From Zizania palustris (lineage: Eukaryota; Streptophyta; Magnoliopsida; Poales; Poaceae), in the NCBI GenBank assembly GCA_019279435.1, contig JAAALK010002129.1, positions 124,001-188,000 of the forward strand: DNA of 64,000 nt, in the 5' to 3' direction. The notes beneath the pieces were generated by a model. The model was not told the origin of the DNA and ran no database searches. It worked only from the letters and a program-made list of their open reading frames with translations. The position numbers were made by a program, and so were the translations under genes. Positions 12,085 to 23,098 of this stretch are shown one piece after another (the first letter of the stretch is position 1; the number at the start of each line of letters is the position of its first letter).

Positions 12085-12260
12085 GATGGCTTCGTACCAC
12101 AGTGGTCGAGCCCTCCTCGTGATGGCTCTAAGCCACAATGGCTGAACCCCCCGCACAGGGACTTCGGGCCACAGTGGCCTAACACTCCGCACGGTGGCTT
12201 CGGGCCCCAATGGCCGAACCCCGCACCACTTTGGACATATCCTCCGACAGGAGGCTTCAG
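12085..12260 (+). repeat. PQWPNPP-type repeat in the gag-protease linker of B
   Basis: About five copies of a 33-39 bp unit encode GFGPQWPNTPHG-like peptides. The same repeat, with different copies, is in C (about 22600-22770). The linker continues to about 13036 as proline-rich, weakly conserved coding sequence (for example 12369-12698) with shifts of frame. Confidence 0.7.
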
Positions 12261-13036
12261 CTCGCACTAGCTCAATGTACCTCCGACCTGGCAAGACCCC
12301 TCACTAATATGGTCCGAGACACCGTCGACTCTGACAAACCCCCCTCCAGGTAACATATTCGACTCACAGTGGCAAGGCCACTGGAACCGCCGATGCCTCC
12401 ACCGTACAACTGGGCAGGAACTCCGTGGGTTCCATACGTGTCACAGCCGGAGTACCCTCCGCAACTTAATGCTATGCCTTGTTTTCCTTCAGAGTATTAT
12501 GAATGGCAGGGACAAACAGATGTAGTGGAGGGAGGCATCATCCACAGGCTGTCCGTGGTACCTCCGAATCGGACCATGCAGGGCGAAGTTGAGGCGTACA
12601 GGCGCATGGAGGCCGAAGACAGGAAGTACGAAGCAATCACGGTTAGAGTAGGGTCTCAGGAAGTCCCAATCCCAAAGGCCTTATCACCGAATGTCTGACA
12701 AAGGTAAGCCCCATGCTTTGGCCGGAGCCTGCGCCGAAGCCTGGTTCGATCGGCCGAACAAGGCCGAAGATCCCTCCGAGTACAGGGTGCACGAGGACCG
12801 AAGGGAGCAGTACCACTTCGGATATAGTTGGCACGAACAAGGAAGTAGCACCTGGCACAAAGCCACAACCATCTTGGGCACCTCCAGGCATGTCCAAATC
12901 ACAAAAGAGATGTCTGCAAAGACTACGGGCACAGGAGATGCGCGAGAAGAAATCCGAGGACGAGTGCGACGCTATCTTTGAAGAAATCCGCCCTCGGCCA
13001 ACCACAAAATAGGTATGGAGGATAAAGCCGGTTGAG

Positions 13037-13805
13037 ATGACCAACCCGGCTCCTAGTCCGAGTGACGATGACAACGACATGCTCGACGATGACTACTCGC
13101 CCATCTCCGAGGGGCCTGCACCCCAGGCGATGGACATCAACATTGTCACGTTGCCCGCCGAGTTCGCCCTGAACGCAGGACGAGGCCGAGGTCGCTCAAT
13201 TGAACATCGGCCCACGCAACGCTATTTTCGAGAAGCCCGAGGACTCGGCTCGCCATCTGAAGCCTCTCTACGTCAGAGGTCACATTGATGGAAAGTCGAT
13301 TTCCCGGATGGTCATTGACGGTGGCGCCACTATTAACTTAATGCCTTACTCGTTATTGAAGAAACTCGGCAGGGATGAGGATGATCTGAAGAAGACTAAC
13401 TTGATGCTCAATGGCTTCAACGGCAAGAGTTCCGAGGCCAAGGGCATTCTCTCCATGGAGTTGACGGTGGGCAACAAGACATTGCCAACAGCGTTCTTCG
13501 TCGTCGACATACAAGGTAACTACAGCGTATTGCTTGGGCGCGACTAGATTCACGCAAATTGATGCATTCCTTCTACTCTACACCAGTGCCTGATTCAGTG
13601 GGACGGCGATGAAGTAGAGGTCATTCCCGCGGATACTTCGGCCCAAATGGCGTTGGCCCATGTATCAGTCGACACCATCCACAACAAAGTAGAGTGTTTG
13701 TCAGGTAGAGATCTTTCGGATTACGATTTTGTTAGCGTATCGGGAGGTTGTTTTGTACCAGTGTATGTAAAGCCGGCTGGTGTAGCACGGCTATTTTTGT
13801 ATTAG
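13037..13805 (+). pseudogene. Protease region of element B
   Basis: The motif VIDGGATINLMP (about 13310-13345) carries the catalytic Asp, and a second conserved block NYSVLLGRD follows. The frame is broken by TAG at 13545-13547, where a Trp codon is expected (C reads RRDWIHAN). The protease frame ends with TAG at 13803-13805, five bases before the ATG of the next frame. C has the same arrangement, so this end looks genuine rather than decayed. Confidence 0.82.
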
Positions 13806-13810
13806 TAGTC

Positions 13811-14872
13811 ATGTCTAGCAAGAGCAATATGGATTGGCTAAAGTCTCGTGTAGAGCAGTATCGGTCTAATAAAGACGGTATTGCCGAGGCCATCGAAGAC
13901 TTTAGCGAAGTAGAGAAATTAGGACAAGGTTTTGCGTCGGCCTATCCCTTAGAAGAAGTTGACATAGGTGATGGCAGCATCCTGAGGCTGACTTTTGTAA
14001 ACCAACATTTACAGCTTGATGAAAAGGCTGAAGTAATAAAGTTACTTCAGTCGTATGTCGATTGTTTCGCATGGGAGTATAGCGAGATGCTGGGACTAAG
14101 CCGTGAGATCATAGAGCATCGGCTACCTATCAAGTCCGGGTTTAGGCCTTATAAACAGCCTCCTTGTCACTTTAACTCGACCATCTATGACCGAGTTAAT
14201 GAAGAAGTAGAGCGACTGCTCAAAGCTGAATTTATTAGGCCATGCAGGTACGCAGAATGGGTTGCTAATATTGTGCCTATAGAAATGAAAGGGAGAGGCA
14301 AGATACGGGTATGTATTGATTTCAGAGATCTGAACAAAGCCAATCTGAAGGACGAGTATCCAATGCCGATAGCCGACATGCTAATCAACGATGCTTCAGG
14401 ACACAAGGTACTAAGTTTTCTTGATGGCAATGCTGGTTATAATCAAATCTTTATGGCCAAAGAGGACGTCTACAAGACTGCCTTTCGATGCCCTGGTTTT
14501 ATCGGTTTGTTCGAGTGGGTCGTTATGACTTTTGGTTTGAAGAATGCTGGTGCCACGTATCAGCGCGCAATGAACTTAATCTTTCACGACTTGCTAGGAG
14601 TCATGTTATAAGTTTATGTAGATGATGTTGTAGTCAAATCGGACGCTATGGGAAACCATTTAGTCGATTTGGAAGTTGTTTTTGATAGGATGCGGCGGTA
14701 TGGTTTGAAAATGAACCCACTCAAGTGTGCTTTTGGCGTGTCGGCGAGTAAGTTCTTAGGTTTCATGATTCATGAGAGAGGCATAGAGATTGATCCTAAG
14801 AGGCTTGAGAAGATTAGAAACATTATGGCGTCGACATGTAAAAAGACGTGCGGAAGTTGCACGGCAAGATGA
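13811..14872 (+). pseudogene. Reverse transcriptase of element B
   Basis: The ATG at 13811 opens a frame different from that of protease, starting MSSKSNMDWLKSRVEQYRS, a start also present in C. RT blocks follow: KIRVCIDFRDLNKANLKDEY, SFLDGNAGYNQI, VMTFGLKNAGATYQRAM. The frame stops at TAA 14609-14611, before the catalytic DD block; the next bases still encode VYVDDVVVKS. A frame change near 14840 follows. Confidence 0.88.
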
Positions 14873-15930
14873 ATTATTTGTGTCGCTTTATATCCAACTT
14901 GTCTGGCAAAATTGATGCCTTTGTCCCCATACTTCGGCTAAAGAACGAAGCCGAGTTTGCTTGGGGGGCAAGCTAGCAAAGCGCCTTTGAGAAGATCAAG
15001 GAGTGCTTGTCATCACCGCCCGTGGTGAGAGCACCCAAAGCTGGGATTCCGTTTCGTCTGTATATCGCTTCTAAAGGTAGCGTGATCGGGGCCATGCTAA
15101 CCCAGGAGGTATAAGGAAAAGAGTACATCATCACGTTCTTGAGCCACCGCCTGCTGGACACCGAGACCAGGTACGTGTTTGTGGAACGTTTGTGTTTCTC
15201 ACTTTACTACGCGTGCACCAAATTGTACCATTATCTTCTCCCTACTACATGTGTTGTCGTTTGCCAAACCGATGTTATAAAGCACATGTTACAAAAGCCG
15301 ATTCTAAGTGGAAGAATCAGAAAATGGGCTTATGCTTTAATTGAGTATGATATGGCCTATGAACCCCTAAGAGCTATGAAAGGCCATATCGTAGCCAACT
15401 TTATAGTTGATCACCACATAGACGTCAGTTGGAGCGACGATGTTGCTTTGACTGAAGTAATGCCATGGAAACTTTACTTTGATGGTTCAGCTTACATAAA
15501 TGGCTGAGGTATTGGAGTAGTCCTCATATCACCTAGCGGAGCACACTTTGAGACCTCGTCTCGTTTAGAGTTTCCTTCTACTAATAACCAAGCTGAATAC
15601 GAGGCTTTACTGCTAGGGCTTAAACTTTTAGATTCCATGGGTGTTAAACATGTCCATGCATATGGTGATTCCCTGTTAGTAGTACAACAAGTGGCTAAGA
15701 GTTCTAAATGTCTTAATGGCTTGCTAAATAGCTACATGGATAGCTGCCTGGACATAGTTGCTACTCTTGATGACTTCAAAATTTCTCATGTGTCGAGAGA
15801 GGCCAATTCGGTTGCAAATGATTTGGCTCAGCAAGCATCTGTTAACCAAGTTAGGAGAGGAAAATTTTCTGTATAGGAGAAGCCGATGTTTGGTCTCACT
15901 GTCGAAGGCAGTGACTTCGGGCAAGAGCAT
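14873..15930 (+). pseudogene. RNase H domains of element B, cut by element C
   Basis: Gypsy-type RNase H remains are at 14880-15300 (FLSHRLLDTETRYVFVERL, LPTTCVVVCQTDVIKHML). The archaeal-type RNase H is at 15460-15860: KLYFDGSAYING, STNNQAEYEALLLGL, HAYGDSLLVVQQV and SREANSVANDLAQQAS. Stops include TGA near 15505 and TAG near 15876. The frame ends where C is inserted, 55 bases after the last recognisable RNase H residue. Confidence 0.88.
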
Positions 15931-17217
15931 TGTTGACACGGAAACATGCCCCCGCACTTGGGTCAGTTTGACGATCCAAAAGTGCACGGATACTTAGGGA
16001 CAAGCCTAAGCGTGACGTAGCACCGACGCCGCGTTCCGACTACCCTTAGTCATGATAAGGGGGGTGGAGTCGCCAGGCAACCAGATTACACAAAATAATC
16101 CAATTAGTCGAAAGAGATAGATTAAACAAAATAAAATCAGCAAACCAGTCGGAGCCTATCTGGTTCGAAGTCTGGTGCGAAGGGGTCACCGAAGTGTACC
16201 TTCGACGTCTGGTGCGAAGTACTCCGCCGAAGGGTGCTTCGGTGTTCGGACTGGTCCGGCCGAAGATGGACTCCGAATGGATCTAGACGCGATGATCACC
16301 TCTGAACAACGGGGTTCGGCGTGAGATCTCTGATACAGCAAACTATGGAATAGTGACGCGAAGGCCACGCGCGAGTGCAACTTCGTCTGGTGCAGAGTAC
16401 GATCGTGGTGAAGCCTGTTGTGATGAAGTATGCTGGCAAAGCCTGTTGCCGAAGCCTGCGATCCCGCCGAAGGGTGTCCTGGGGACCTCTGAAACCGATC
16501 TCTCAGCTCCGAACACCTCCAACGAAGTAGCTCCAGACGTAGGAACCTACAACAAAGATGATTCGATGTACCAATTCGGCCTGAGGACCGAATTTCGCTA
16601 AGTGTTGCACTAGTAGCGAAGATAGCAATCTGTTACGCAGATTAATGGATACTTCACAAGCGAAGTAACAAGGCGATAGAAATCTATTACGTAGAATAAC
16701 AGATACTTCACAAGCGAAGTAACAAGGGTTACCACTATTCCGTAGTGGCCGGCAGAGGGCTTCCAGGCAAACCCACGAAGAGGTACAGGAAAATAAAGGT
16801 AAAGTAAATACGATCAAAGCATAGGGCTTTGGTTTGGTTTGAGTTGGGCGGCTCTCTACGTCGGCCTTGCCTCTCTATTTATAGGGGCTTGATTCCTAAT
16901 CTAATCTGCTATTAATCCTGGCCAGATGGAGATAAGAATTGAGCCAGAATCGCATACGACTCCATCTCTGCCGAAGTGGGCTTCAACCAGGCCCGTCGAG
17001 GCCTGCTCCTCGGGCCGAAGCTTCGGCGGCGTGGGCCTCCGAAGGCTTCCCAACCGAAAGCCCATGGGCTGGCTAGAGGCTTTCGGAGCCCATAGCTCAA
17101 TGGACTTTGGCCTTGTAGGGCTTCAGACATACCCTGGACATGTGTATTTTTGGCCCAAATCACCAAAACTGATATTTTGACAATTCTAGCCATTAATACC
17201 ATTTTTTGCTATCAACA
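15931..17217 (-). repeat. 3' LTR of element C (1287 bp)
   Basis: On the plus strand it runs from TGTTGACACGG to GCTATCAACA, and the first 72 bp match 24891-24962. The LTR of G (50810-52276) is a diverged relative. The half at 16150-16560 is packed with CTTCGG/CCGAAG/TTCGAAG words. Two copies of an AACAGATACTTC...AAGCGAAGTAACAAGG-like block lie at about 16640-16730. Confidence 0.9.
16875..16884 (-). promoter_or_regulatory. TATA box in the LTR of element C
   Basis: Minus-strand CTATAAATAG; the homologous word in the LTR of G is at 51103-51112. This is the likely core promoter for the minus-strand element RNA. Confidence 0.6.
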
Positions 17218-17219
17218 CA

Positions 17220-17236
17220 TGCCCCCTGCCTTTTAG
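17220..17236 (-). other. Polypurine tract of element C
   Basis: The minus strand reads AAAAGGCAGGGGGCATG directly before the 3' LTR. Such purine runs prime second-strand DNA synthesis. Confidence 0.7.
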
Positions 17237-17304
17237 TGAACTGAGCAAACTAAATCACAACGAGCTGAAGACAATACCATCCATATCGGCTTTTTCGACA
17301 CTTT

Positions 17305-18646
17305 TTATGATGTATGCCACACACTTGGGAAATACCTTGTCAAGTACCTACCATTCAAAGATCTTCGAAACCGCTCTCCCTTTAGGGATTCCAACACGTA
17401 TGCGTTGCCGGGAGCAATTTCGGTTATCTTAAAAGGACCTTCCCAACTAGGCGACCATTTACCAAACTTGGGACTTTTCGTGTCTAAGGGTAAAATCGTT
17501 TTCCACACCAAGTCTCCTATTTGAAACGATTTTGGTTTAACCTTTTTACTGTAGGCTTTAGCTACTCTCTTCTTTTCTACTTCTATGGCTTCTAAAGCCT
17601 TAGTCTCTAATCGGCCACTTCCTCTAGATTATCCTTTAGAAGGGTTTCATACTTGTCGACCGATAAGCCATCTTGCCTTAACACTCTTAAGGAGCCAAGA
17701 TCTACCTCTACAGCAGAACGACCTCTTGTCCATATACCAACTCATATGGACTGACCCTGGTAACACCATGCTTTGCAATCCTACAAGTCCATAGCGCCTC
17801 GGAAAGCACCTCATGCCACCTTTTAGGAAACTCTTCAATTTTCTTCTTAATGAGCTTAATCACGGTTTTATTACTAGACTCGGCCTGACCATTGGCCTGA
17901 GCATAGTAAGGTGAAGAGTTTATCAACTTAATACAATAATATCGGTGAAGTCCCTTACTTCTCTAGAAACAAATGAACTACCTTGATCCGTAGTAAGAGT
18001 TTGGGGAATGCCGAATCTATTTATGATATGCTTCATAATAAAATCACGTACCTCATTATGAGTCATGTTCTTGAGAGGTACGGCCTCGGTCCACTTAGTG
18101 AAGTAATCTGTTGCCATCAACACGAACCAATGCCCTTTTGAGGAAGGAGGGTAGATCTGGCCGATGAAGTTTAAACCCCAACCTCGAAACGGCCATGGCT
18201 TGACAATAGGATTGAGCAATGAGGCAGGAGCTAACTAGATATTGCCAAACCTCTGACATGCTTCACACCCTCTATAATACTTGAAACAATCTACAGTCAT
18301 AGTCGGCCAATAAAAACATGCTCGTTTGAGCATCCAACTCATTTTTTGGGCCGACTAATGAGTGCCGCAAAGTCCTTCATGGACTTCTCCTGTGGCCACC
18401 TCAGATTGCTCATGGTCTAAACTCTTCAATAGCACTCCGTTGACTGGTTCGGTGATACAATGTGTCGTCTATCAACACGAATTTGAACGCTTGTCGTCGA
18501 ACGTTCCGATCAACCCTTTGGCTAGGGTCTCTCAAATAATGGACGATTGGGACTCTCCCATCGCCCTTATAGGTTTCAGAGGGTCTCGCTGGTCCACCTT
18601 CTAAAAAAACTTCTAAATTACTGACCTCGGGGTTCCCCTGAGGCAT
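17305..18646 (-). pseudogene. Integrase of element C (first catalytic Asp changed to Asn)
   Basis: The minus strand encodes the DDE core at 18219-17720 and a C-terminal part at 17511-17305 with FGKWSPSWEGPFKI. The first catalytic position reads GLNFIGQI where G has LDFISKI: the codon at 18169-18171 is AAC instead of GAC. The second Asp (TTDQGSSF) and the Glu (NGQAESSNKT) are kept. The frame is lost near 17935 by one missing base relative to G. The upstream zinc-finger part (18400-18230) is weakly open. Confidence 0.85.
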
Positions 18647-18950
18647 TCCAGCTCCTGCCGAAGCCTGGCCGAGGTGGCCTGTTCGGAGTGTGCTGGGCCA
18701 AAGCCCTTCGGAGGGTTCGGACTCCAGGGGAGCCCTCTCCGTGCAGGAGGCTTCGTCCTACGGACTTCGGTGTGCCAGCACCTTCGGTCGGCAGAGTATT
18801 CCAAACCAGGGGCTTCGGTGTGCGATGGGCTTCGGCGACCCGAGGGGTTCGACCCGGAGCATGCGCCTGCCCACCGTTACTGGCTTCGGCAGTGAGACCA
18901 AGCATCAGCTTCTCCAATACAGAAAATTTTCCTTTCCTGACTTGGTAACC
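18647..18950 (-). repeat. CTTCGG-rich spacer between RNase H and integrase of C
   Basis: The spacer is about 300 bp with around nine CTTCGG/CCGAAG words. It reads open as a low-complexity Pro/Arg-rich peptide continuing the RNase H frame. In G the same place is filled by another repeated word (GGTCTGACCGG). I see no domain. Confidence 0.7.
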
Positions 18951-19454
18951 AGATGCTTGCTGCGCCAAATCATTTGTGACTGAATTGGATTCTCTTGCCA
19001 CATGAGAGATTTTGAAGTCATCGAAAGTGGCAACTATGTCTAGACATTTATCCAAGTAACTATTCAGCAAGCTGTTAAAACATTGAGCACCCTTAGCTAC
19101 TTGTTGCACTACTAACAAAGAATCACCGTATGCGTGAACATGCCTAGCACCTACAGACTCTAGTAATTCAAGACCTAGCAATAAAGCCTCGTATTCGGCT
19201 TGGTTGTTAGGGGAAGAAAATTCTAGTCAGGCCGAAGTTTCGAAGTGCATCCCATTAGGTGATATGAGAACCACTCCAATGCCTTGGCCACTCTTGCAAG
19301 CCGAACCATCAAAATAAAGTTTCCATGGTACTACCTCAACTAAAGCAATAGTATCACTCTGGGTAACATCTATGTGATGATCAACTATGAAGTTGGCCAC
19401 GACCTGGCCTTTCATCGCTCTGAGGGGTTCGTAGGCCAAAACGTATTCAATCAA
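18950..19454 (-). pseudogene. Archaeal-type RNase H of element C
   Basis: Minus-strand blocks are KLYFDGSACKSGQGIGVVL (19330-19270), HAYGDSLLVVQQVAKG (about 19140) and ARESNSVTNDLAQQAS (about 19000-18950), with the usual acidic residues. A TGA near 19227 separates the first block from the rest. Confidence 0.85.
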
Positions 19455-19496
19455 CGCGTAAGCCCATTTTCCGATTCTTCCACTTAGAATCAGCTT

Positions 19497-20989
19497 CTAT
19501 AACATGTGCTTTATAACATCGGTTTGGCAAACGACAACACATGTAGTGGGGAGAAGATAATGGTGTAACTTAGTGCACGCATAATAAAGTGACAAACACA
19601 ATTGCTCCACAAACGCATACCTGGTTTCGGCGTCTAGCAGGCGACGGCTCAAGAATTTGATGATGTACTCTTTCCCTTCTACCTCCTGGGTTAGCATGGC
19701 CCCAATCATGCTATCTTCAGCAGCGACGTATAGCCGAAATGGAATCCCGGCTTTGCGTGCTCTCACCACTGGCGGTGATGACAAGCACTCCTTGATCTTT
19801 TCGAAAGCACTTTGTTGGCTTGCCCCCCAAGTGAACTCGGCTTCGTTTTTTAGCTGGAGTATGGGGACAAAGGCAGCAATCTTGCCGGACAAGTTGGATA
19901 TGAAGTGACATAAGTAGTTCATCTTGCCTAGCAATTTTTGTACATCCCTTTTGCACGTCGGCGCTGCAATGTTTCTAATCTTCTCAAGTCTCTTAGGATC
20001 AATCTCTATGCCCCTTTCGTGAATCATGAAACCCAAGAATTTACCCGCCGACACACCAAAAGCACACTTAAGTGGATTCATTTTCAACCCATACTGCCGC
20101 ATCCTATCGAAAGCAACCCTCAAATCGGCTAAATGGTTTCCCATATCGTCCGATTTGACTACGACATCATCGATGTAAACTTCTAACAAAACTCCTAACA
20201 AGTCATGAAAGATCAAGTTCATAGCGCGCTGATACGTGGCACCGGCATTTTTCAAACCAAAAGTCATGATGACCCACTCGAATAAACCGACAAAACCAGG
20301 GCATCGAAAGGCAGTCTTGTAGACATCCTCTTCGGCCATAAAGATTTGATTATAACCAGCATTGCCATCAAGAAAACTTAGTACATTGTGTCCTGAAGCA
20401 TCGTTGATCAGCATGTCGGCTATAGGCATTGGATACTCGTCCTTTGGAGTGGCTCTGTTCAGATCCCTAAAATCAATGCATGTCTGTATCTTGCCGCTCC
20501 CTTTCTTCTCTACAGGCACAATGTTAGCAACCCATTCCGTGTACCTGCACGGCCTAATAAATTCAGCCTTGAGTAGTCGCTCCACTTCTTCTTTAACTCC
20601 ATAATAGACGACCAAATTAAAGCGGCGGGGAGGCTGCTTATAAGGCCTAAATCCGGACTTGATGGGCAGCCGATGCACCACGAGCTCGCGGCTCAGCCCC
20701 GGCATCTCGCTATACTCCCACGCGAAACAATCGACATACGACCAAAGTAACTTATTACTTCAGCCTTTTCATCAGGCTGTAAATTTTGGTTTACAAAAGT
20801 CGGCCTTGGGATGTTGCCATTACCTATGTCAACTTCTTCCAAGGGGTCGGCCAACGCAAAACCCTGTCCTAATTTCTCTACTTCGCTAAAGTCCCCGATG
20901 GCTTCGGCAATACCGTCTTTACTAGACCGATATTGCTCCACATGAGACTTTAGCCAATCTAGATTGTTCTTGCTAGACATGAATATTAA
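19497..20989 (-). pseudogene. Reverse transcriptase and gypsy RNase H of element C
   Basis: The ATG at about 20960 (MSSKNNLDWLKS) opens the pol frame, five bases after the protease stop. The frame shifts near 20740, then 402 residues (20705-19497) read open. They carry CIDFRDLNRATPKDEYPMP, SFLDGNAGYNQIF, FGLKNAGATYQRAM, VYIDDVVVKSDD (catalytic DD) and the RNase H block RLYVAAEDSMIGAMLTQEV. This is the best-preserved RT of the second family here. Confidence 0.9.
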
Positions 20990-21600
20990 TACAAACACAG
21001 TCGTGCTACTCCAGCCGGCCTTACAGGCACAGGTACAAAACGTCCTCTGGATACACTAACAAAATCGTAATCCGAAAGATCTCTACCTGACAGACACTCT
21101 ACTTTGTTATGGACGACGTCAACCGATACATCGTCTAATGCTACTTGGGCCGAAGTATCCGCGGGGATGACCTCCACCTCATCGCCGTCCCACTGTATCA
21201 AGCACTGGTGTAGAGTAGAAGGGATGCAACAGTTCGCGTGAATCCAATCGCGTCTTAGTAGCACGCTATAGTTACCTTGTACGTTGACGACAAAAAACAC
21301 TGTTGGCAACGTCTTGTTGCCCACCGTCAATTCCATCGAGAGTACTCCCTTGGCCTCGGATCTCTCGCCGTTGAAGCCGTTGAGCATCAAGTTGGTCTTC
21401 TTCAGGTAATCTTTGTCCCTACCAAGCTTCTTCAACAATGAGTTAGGCATTAAGTTGACGGTGGCGCCACCGTCAACGAGCATTCAAGAAATCGACTTCC
21501 CATCGATGTGACCTCTGACATAGAGGGGCTTTAGATGGTGAGCCGACTCCTCGGGCTTCTCGAAGACGGCGCTGTGCGGGCCGATGTTCAATTGAGCGAC
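20986..21600 (-). pseudogene. Protease of element C
   Basis: The motif LVDGGATVNLMPNSLLKK sits at 21480-21425, then NYSVLLRRDWIHANCC. An in-frame TGA lies just before it (about 21484-21486), where B has CGG. The frame ends at TAA just before the pol ATG, mirroring B. RRD replaces GRD in the second block. Confidence 0.85.
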
Positions 21601-23098
21601 CTCGGCCTCGTCCTGTGGTAAGGCGAACTCGGCGGGTAGCGTGGTGATGGTTATGTCCATCACCTGGGGTGCGGGCCCTTCAGAGATTGGCGAGTAATCG
21701 TCGTCGAGAATGTCGTCGTCGTCGTCGCTCGAACTAAGAGTGGGATGGTTATCTCAACCGACTTCTCCCTCCATACCTGTTTTGTAGCTGGCCGAGGGTG
21801 GATCTCTTCGAAGATAGCATCGCGCTCGGCCTCAGCTTCCTTCTCGCGCATCTCCTGTGCCCGTAGTCGTTGTAAGCATCTCTTCTATGATTTGGACATG
21901 CCTAGAGGTTCCCAAGATGGCTGAGGCTTGGTGATGGGTGCTACTGTTCAACTTCCATTAATTTTGGCCGAAGTGGCACTGCGCCCTTCGTCCTTGTGCA
22001 CCTTGCGTTCGGAGGGGGCTTCGCTGCGAACCTCGTCGGATGGACCGGCCTTGTCAGGCCGATCGAGCCAGGCTTCGGCGCAGAGTCCGGCCGAAGCATG
22101 GGACTTACCTCCGTCAGACCTCGGTGACAAAGTCTTCGGGATTAGGACTTCTTGAGACCCAACTCTGATGGTTATGTCTTCGGACTCCCTGACTTCGGCC
22201 TCCGCGTGCTCGCACCCTTCGGCTTCGCTCCGCATGGTCCGATTCGGAGGCACTACGGATATTCTATGGACGATGCCTCCCTCCGCTGCGTCTGTTTGCC
22301 CTTCCATCCATAATACTCCGAAGGAAAATAAGGCATGGTGTTAGGTTGCGGAGGATACCCTAGCCCGGATACGTACGGAGCCCACGGGGTCCCCACCCAG
22401 TCATACGGCGGGGGCATCGGCGGCTCTAGTGGCCTCGCCCACTGTGAGCCGAACCCGTTACCTGGAGGGGGGTTCAGCCAAGTCGAAGGTATCTCGGACC
22501 ACACCAGCGAAGGGTCCTACCAAAAAGAAGGAACGTTCGGCCAGTGCGGGTCGAAGCCTCCCATCGGCGAGGTCCATCACAATGCGGGGTTCATCCATTA
22601 GGGGTCGAAGTTGTTGTATAGGGGGGCCGACCATTGGGGCTCGACGCTGCTGTTCGGGGGATTCGGCCATTGTGGCTCAGAACCACCGTGTGGGGCATCA
22701 GGCCACCGCGGTCCGAAGCCTCCGTGCGGAGGGTCCGCCTACTTTGGTCCGAAGCTACCTTCCGAGGGTCCCAGACCCTTCGACTGCTTTAGCTTCTGAG
22801 TGTGTGGACCAGTCTCCTTGGCCCTTCTTCGATGCTTATTCAACAGCATGTTATACGTCACCTTCGGCCTCTTGTGAGCCTTAACTGAAGGTGTATTAAT
22901 GTTTCGTTTCCACACTCCTACCTCGGGGTTCTTCGGCACGAGTGTGCGAGTGCGCGGTTCTCCAACAATCACGTCCTTCCCCTTGGCCGACTCGGCCTGT
23001 TCTGGCTGAATCAACACGTTTTTCTCGCCGAGGTCGACGACGTTGACGGGAAAAGGATCTTTATCTAGCTTCATCTTCGGATTATGGTCTATCTTCAA
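21600..23098 (-). pseudogene. Gag-protease linker of element C
   Basis: Several open pieces (22739-23098, 22253-22504, 21948-22307, 21660-21851) encode a proline-, tryptophan- and glycine-rich linker that includes PQWPNPP-like repeats at 22600-22770. The piece starting LKIDHNPKMKLDKDPFPVNVVDL is conserved with B (11748-11810). No catalytic domain is visible. Confidence 0.7.

Larger units (their letters stand above)
10275..15930 (+). mobile_element. Element B: second gypsy family, internal part only
   Basis: Gag, protease, RT and RNase H lie in order on the plus strand. The 5' part is cut off by element A and the 3' part (integrase, 3' LTR) by element C at 15931. B is close in sequence to C and more distantly to G and H. 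The archaeal-type RNase H after RT again points to the Tat lineage, but protease (DGGAT-NLMP) and zinc knuckle differ from those of A. Many stops mark it as an old relic. Confidence 0.9.
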
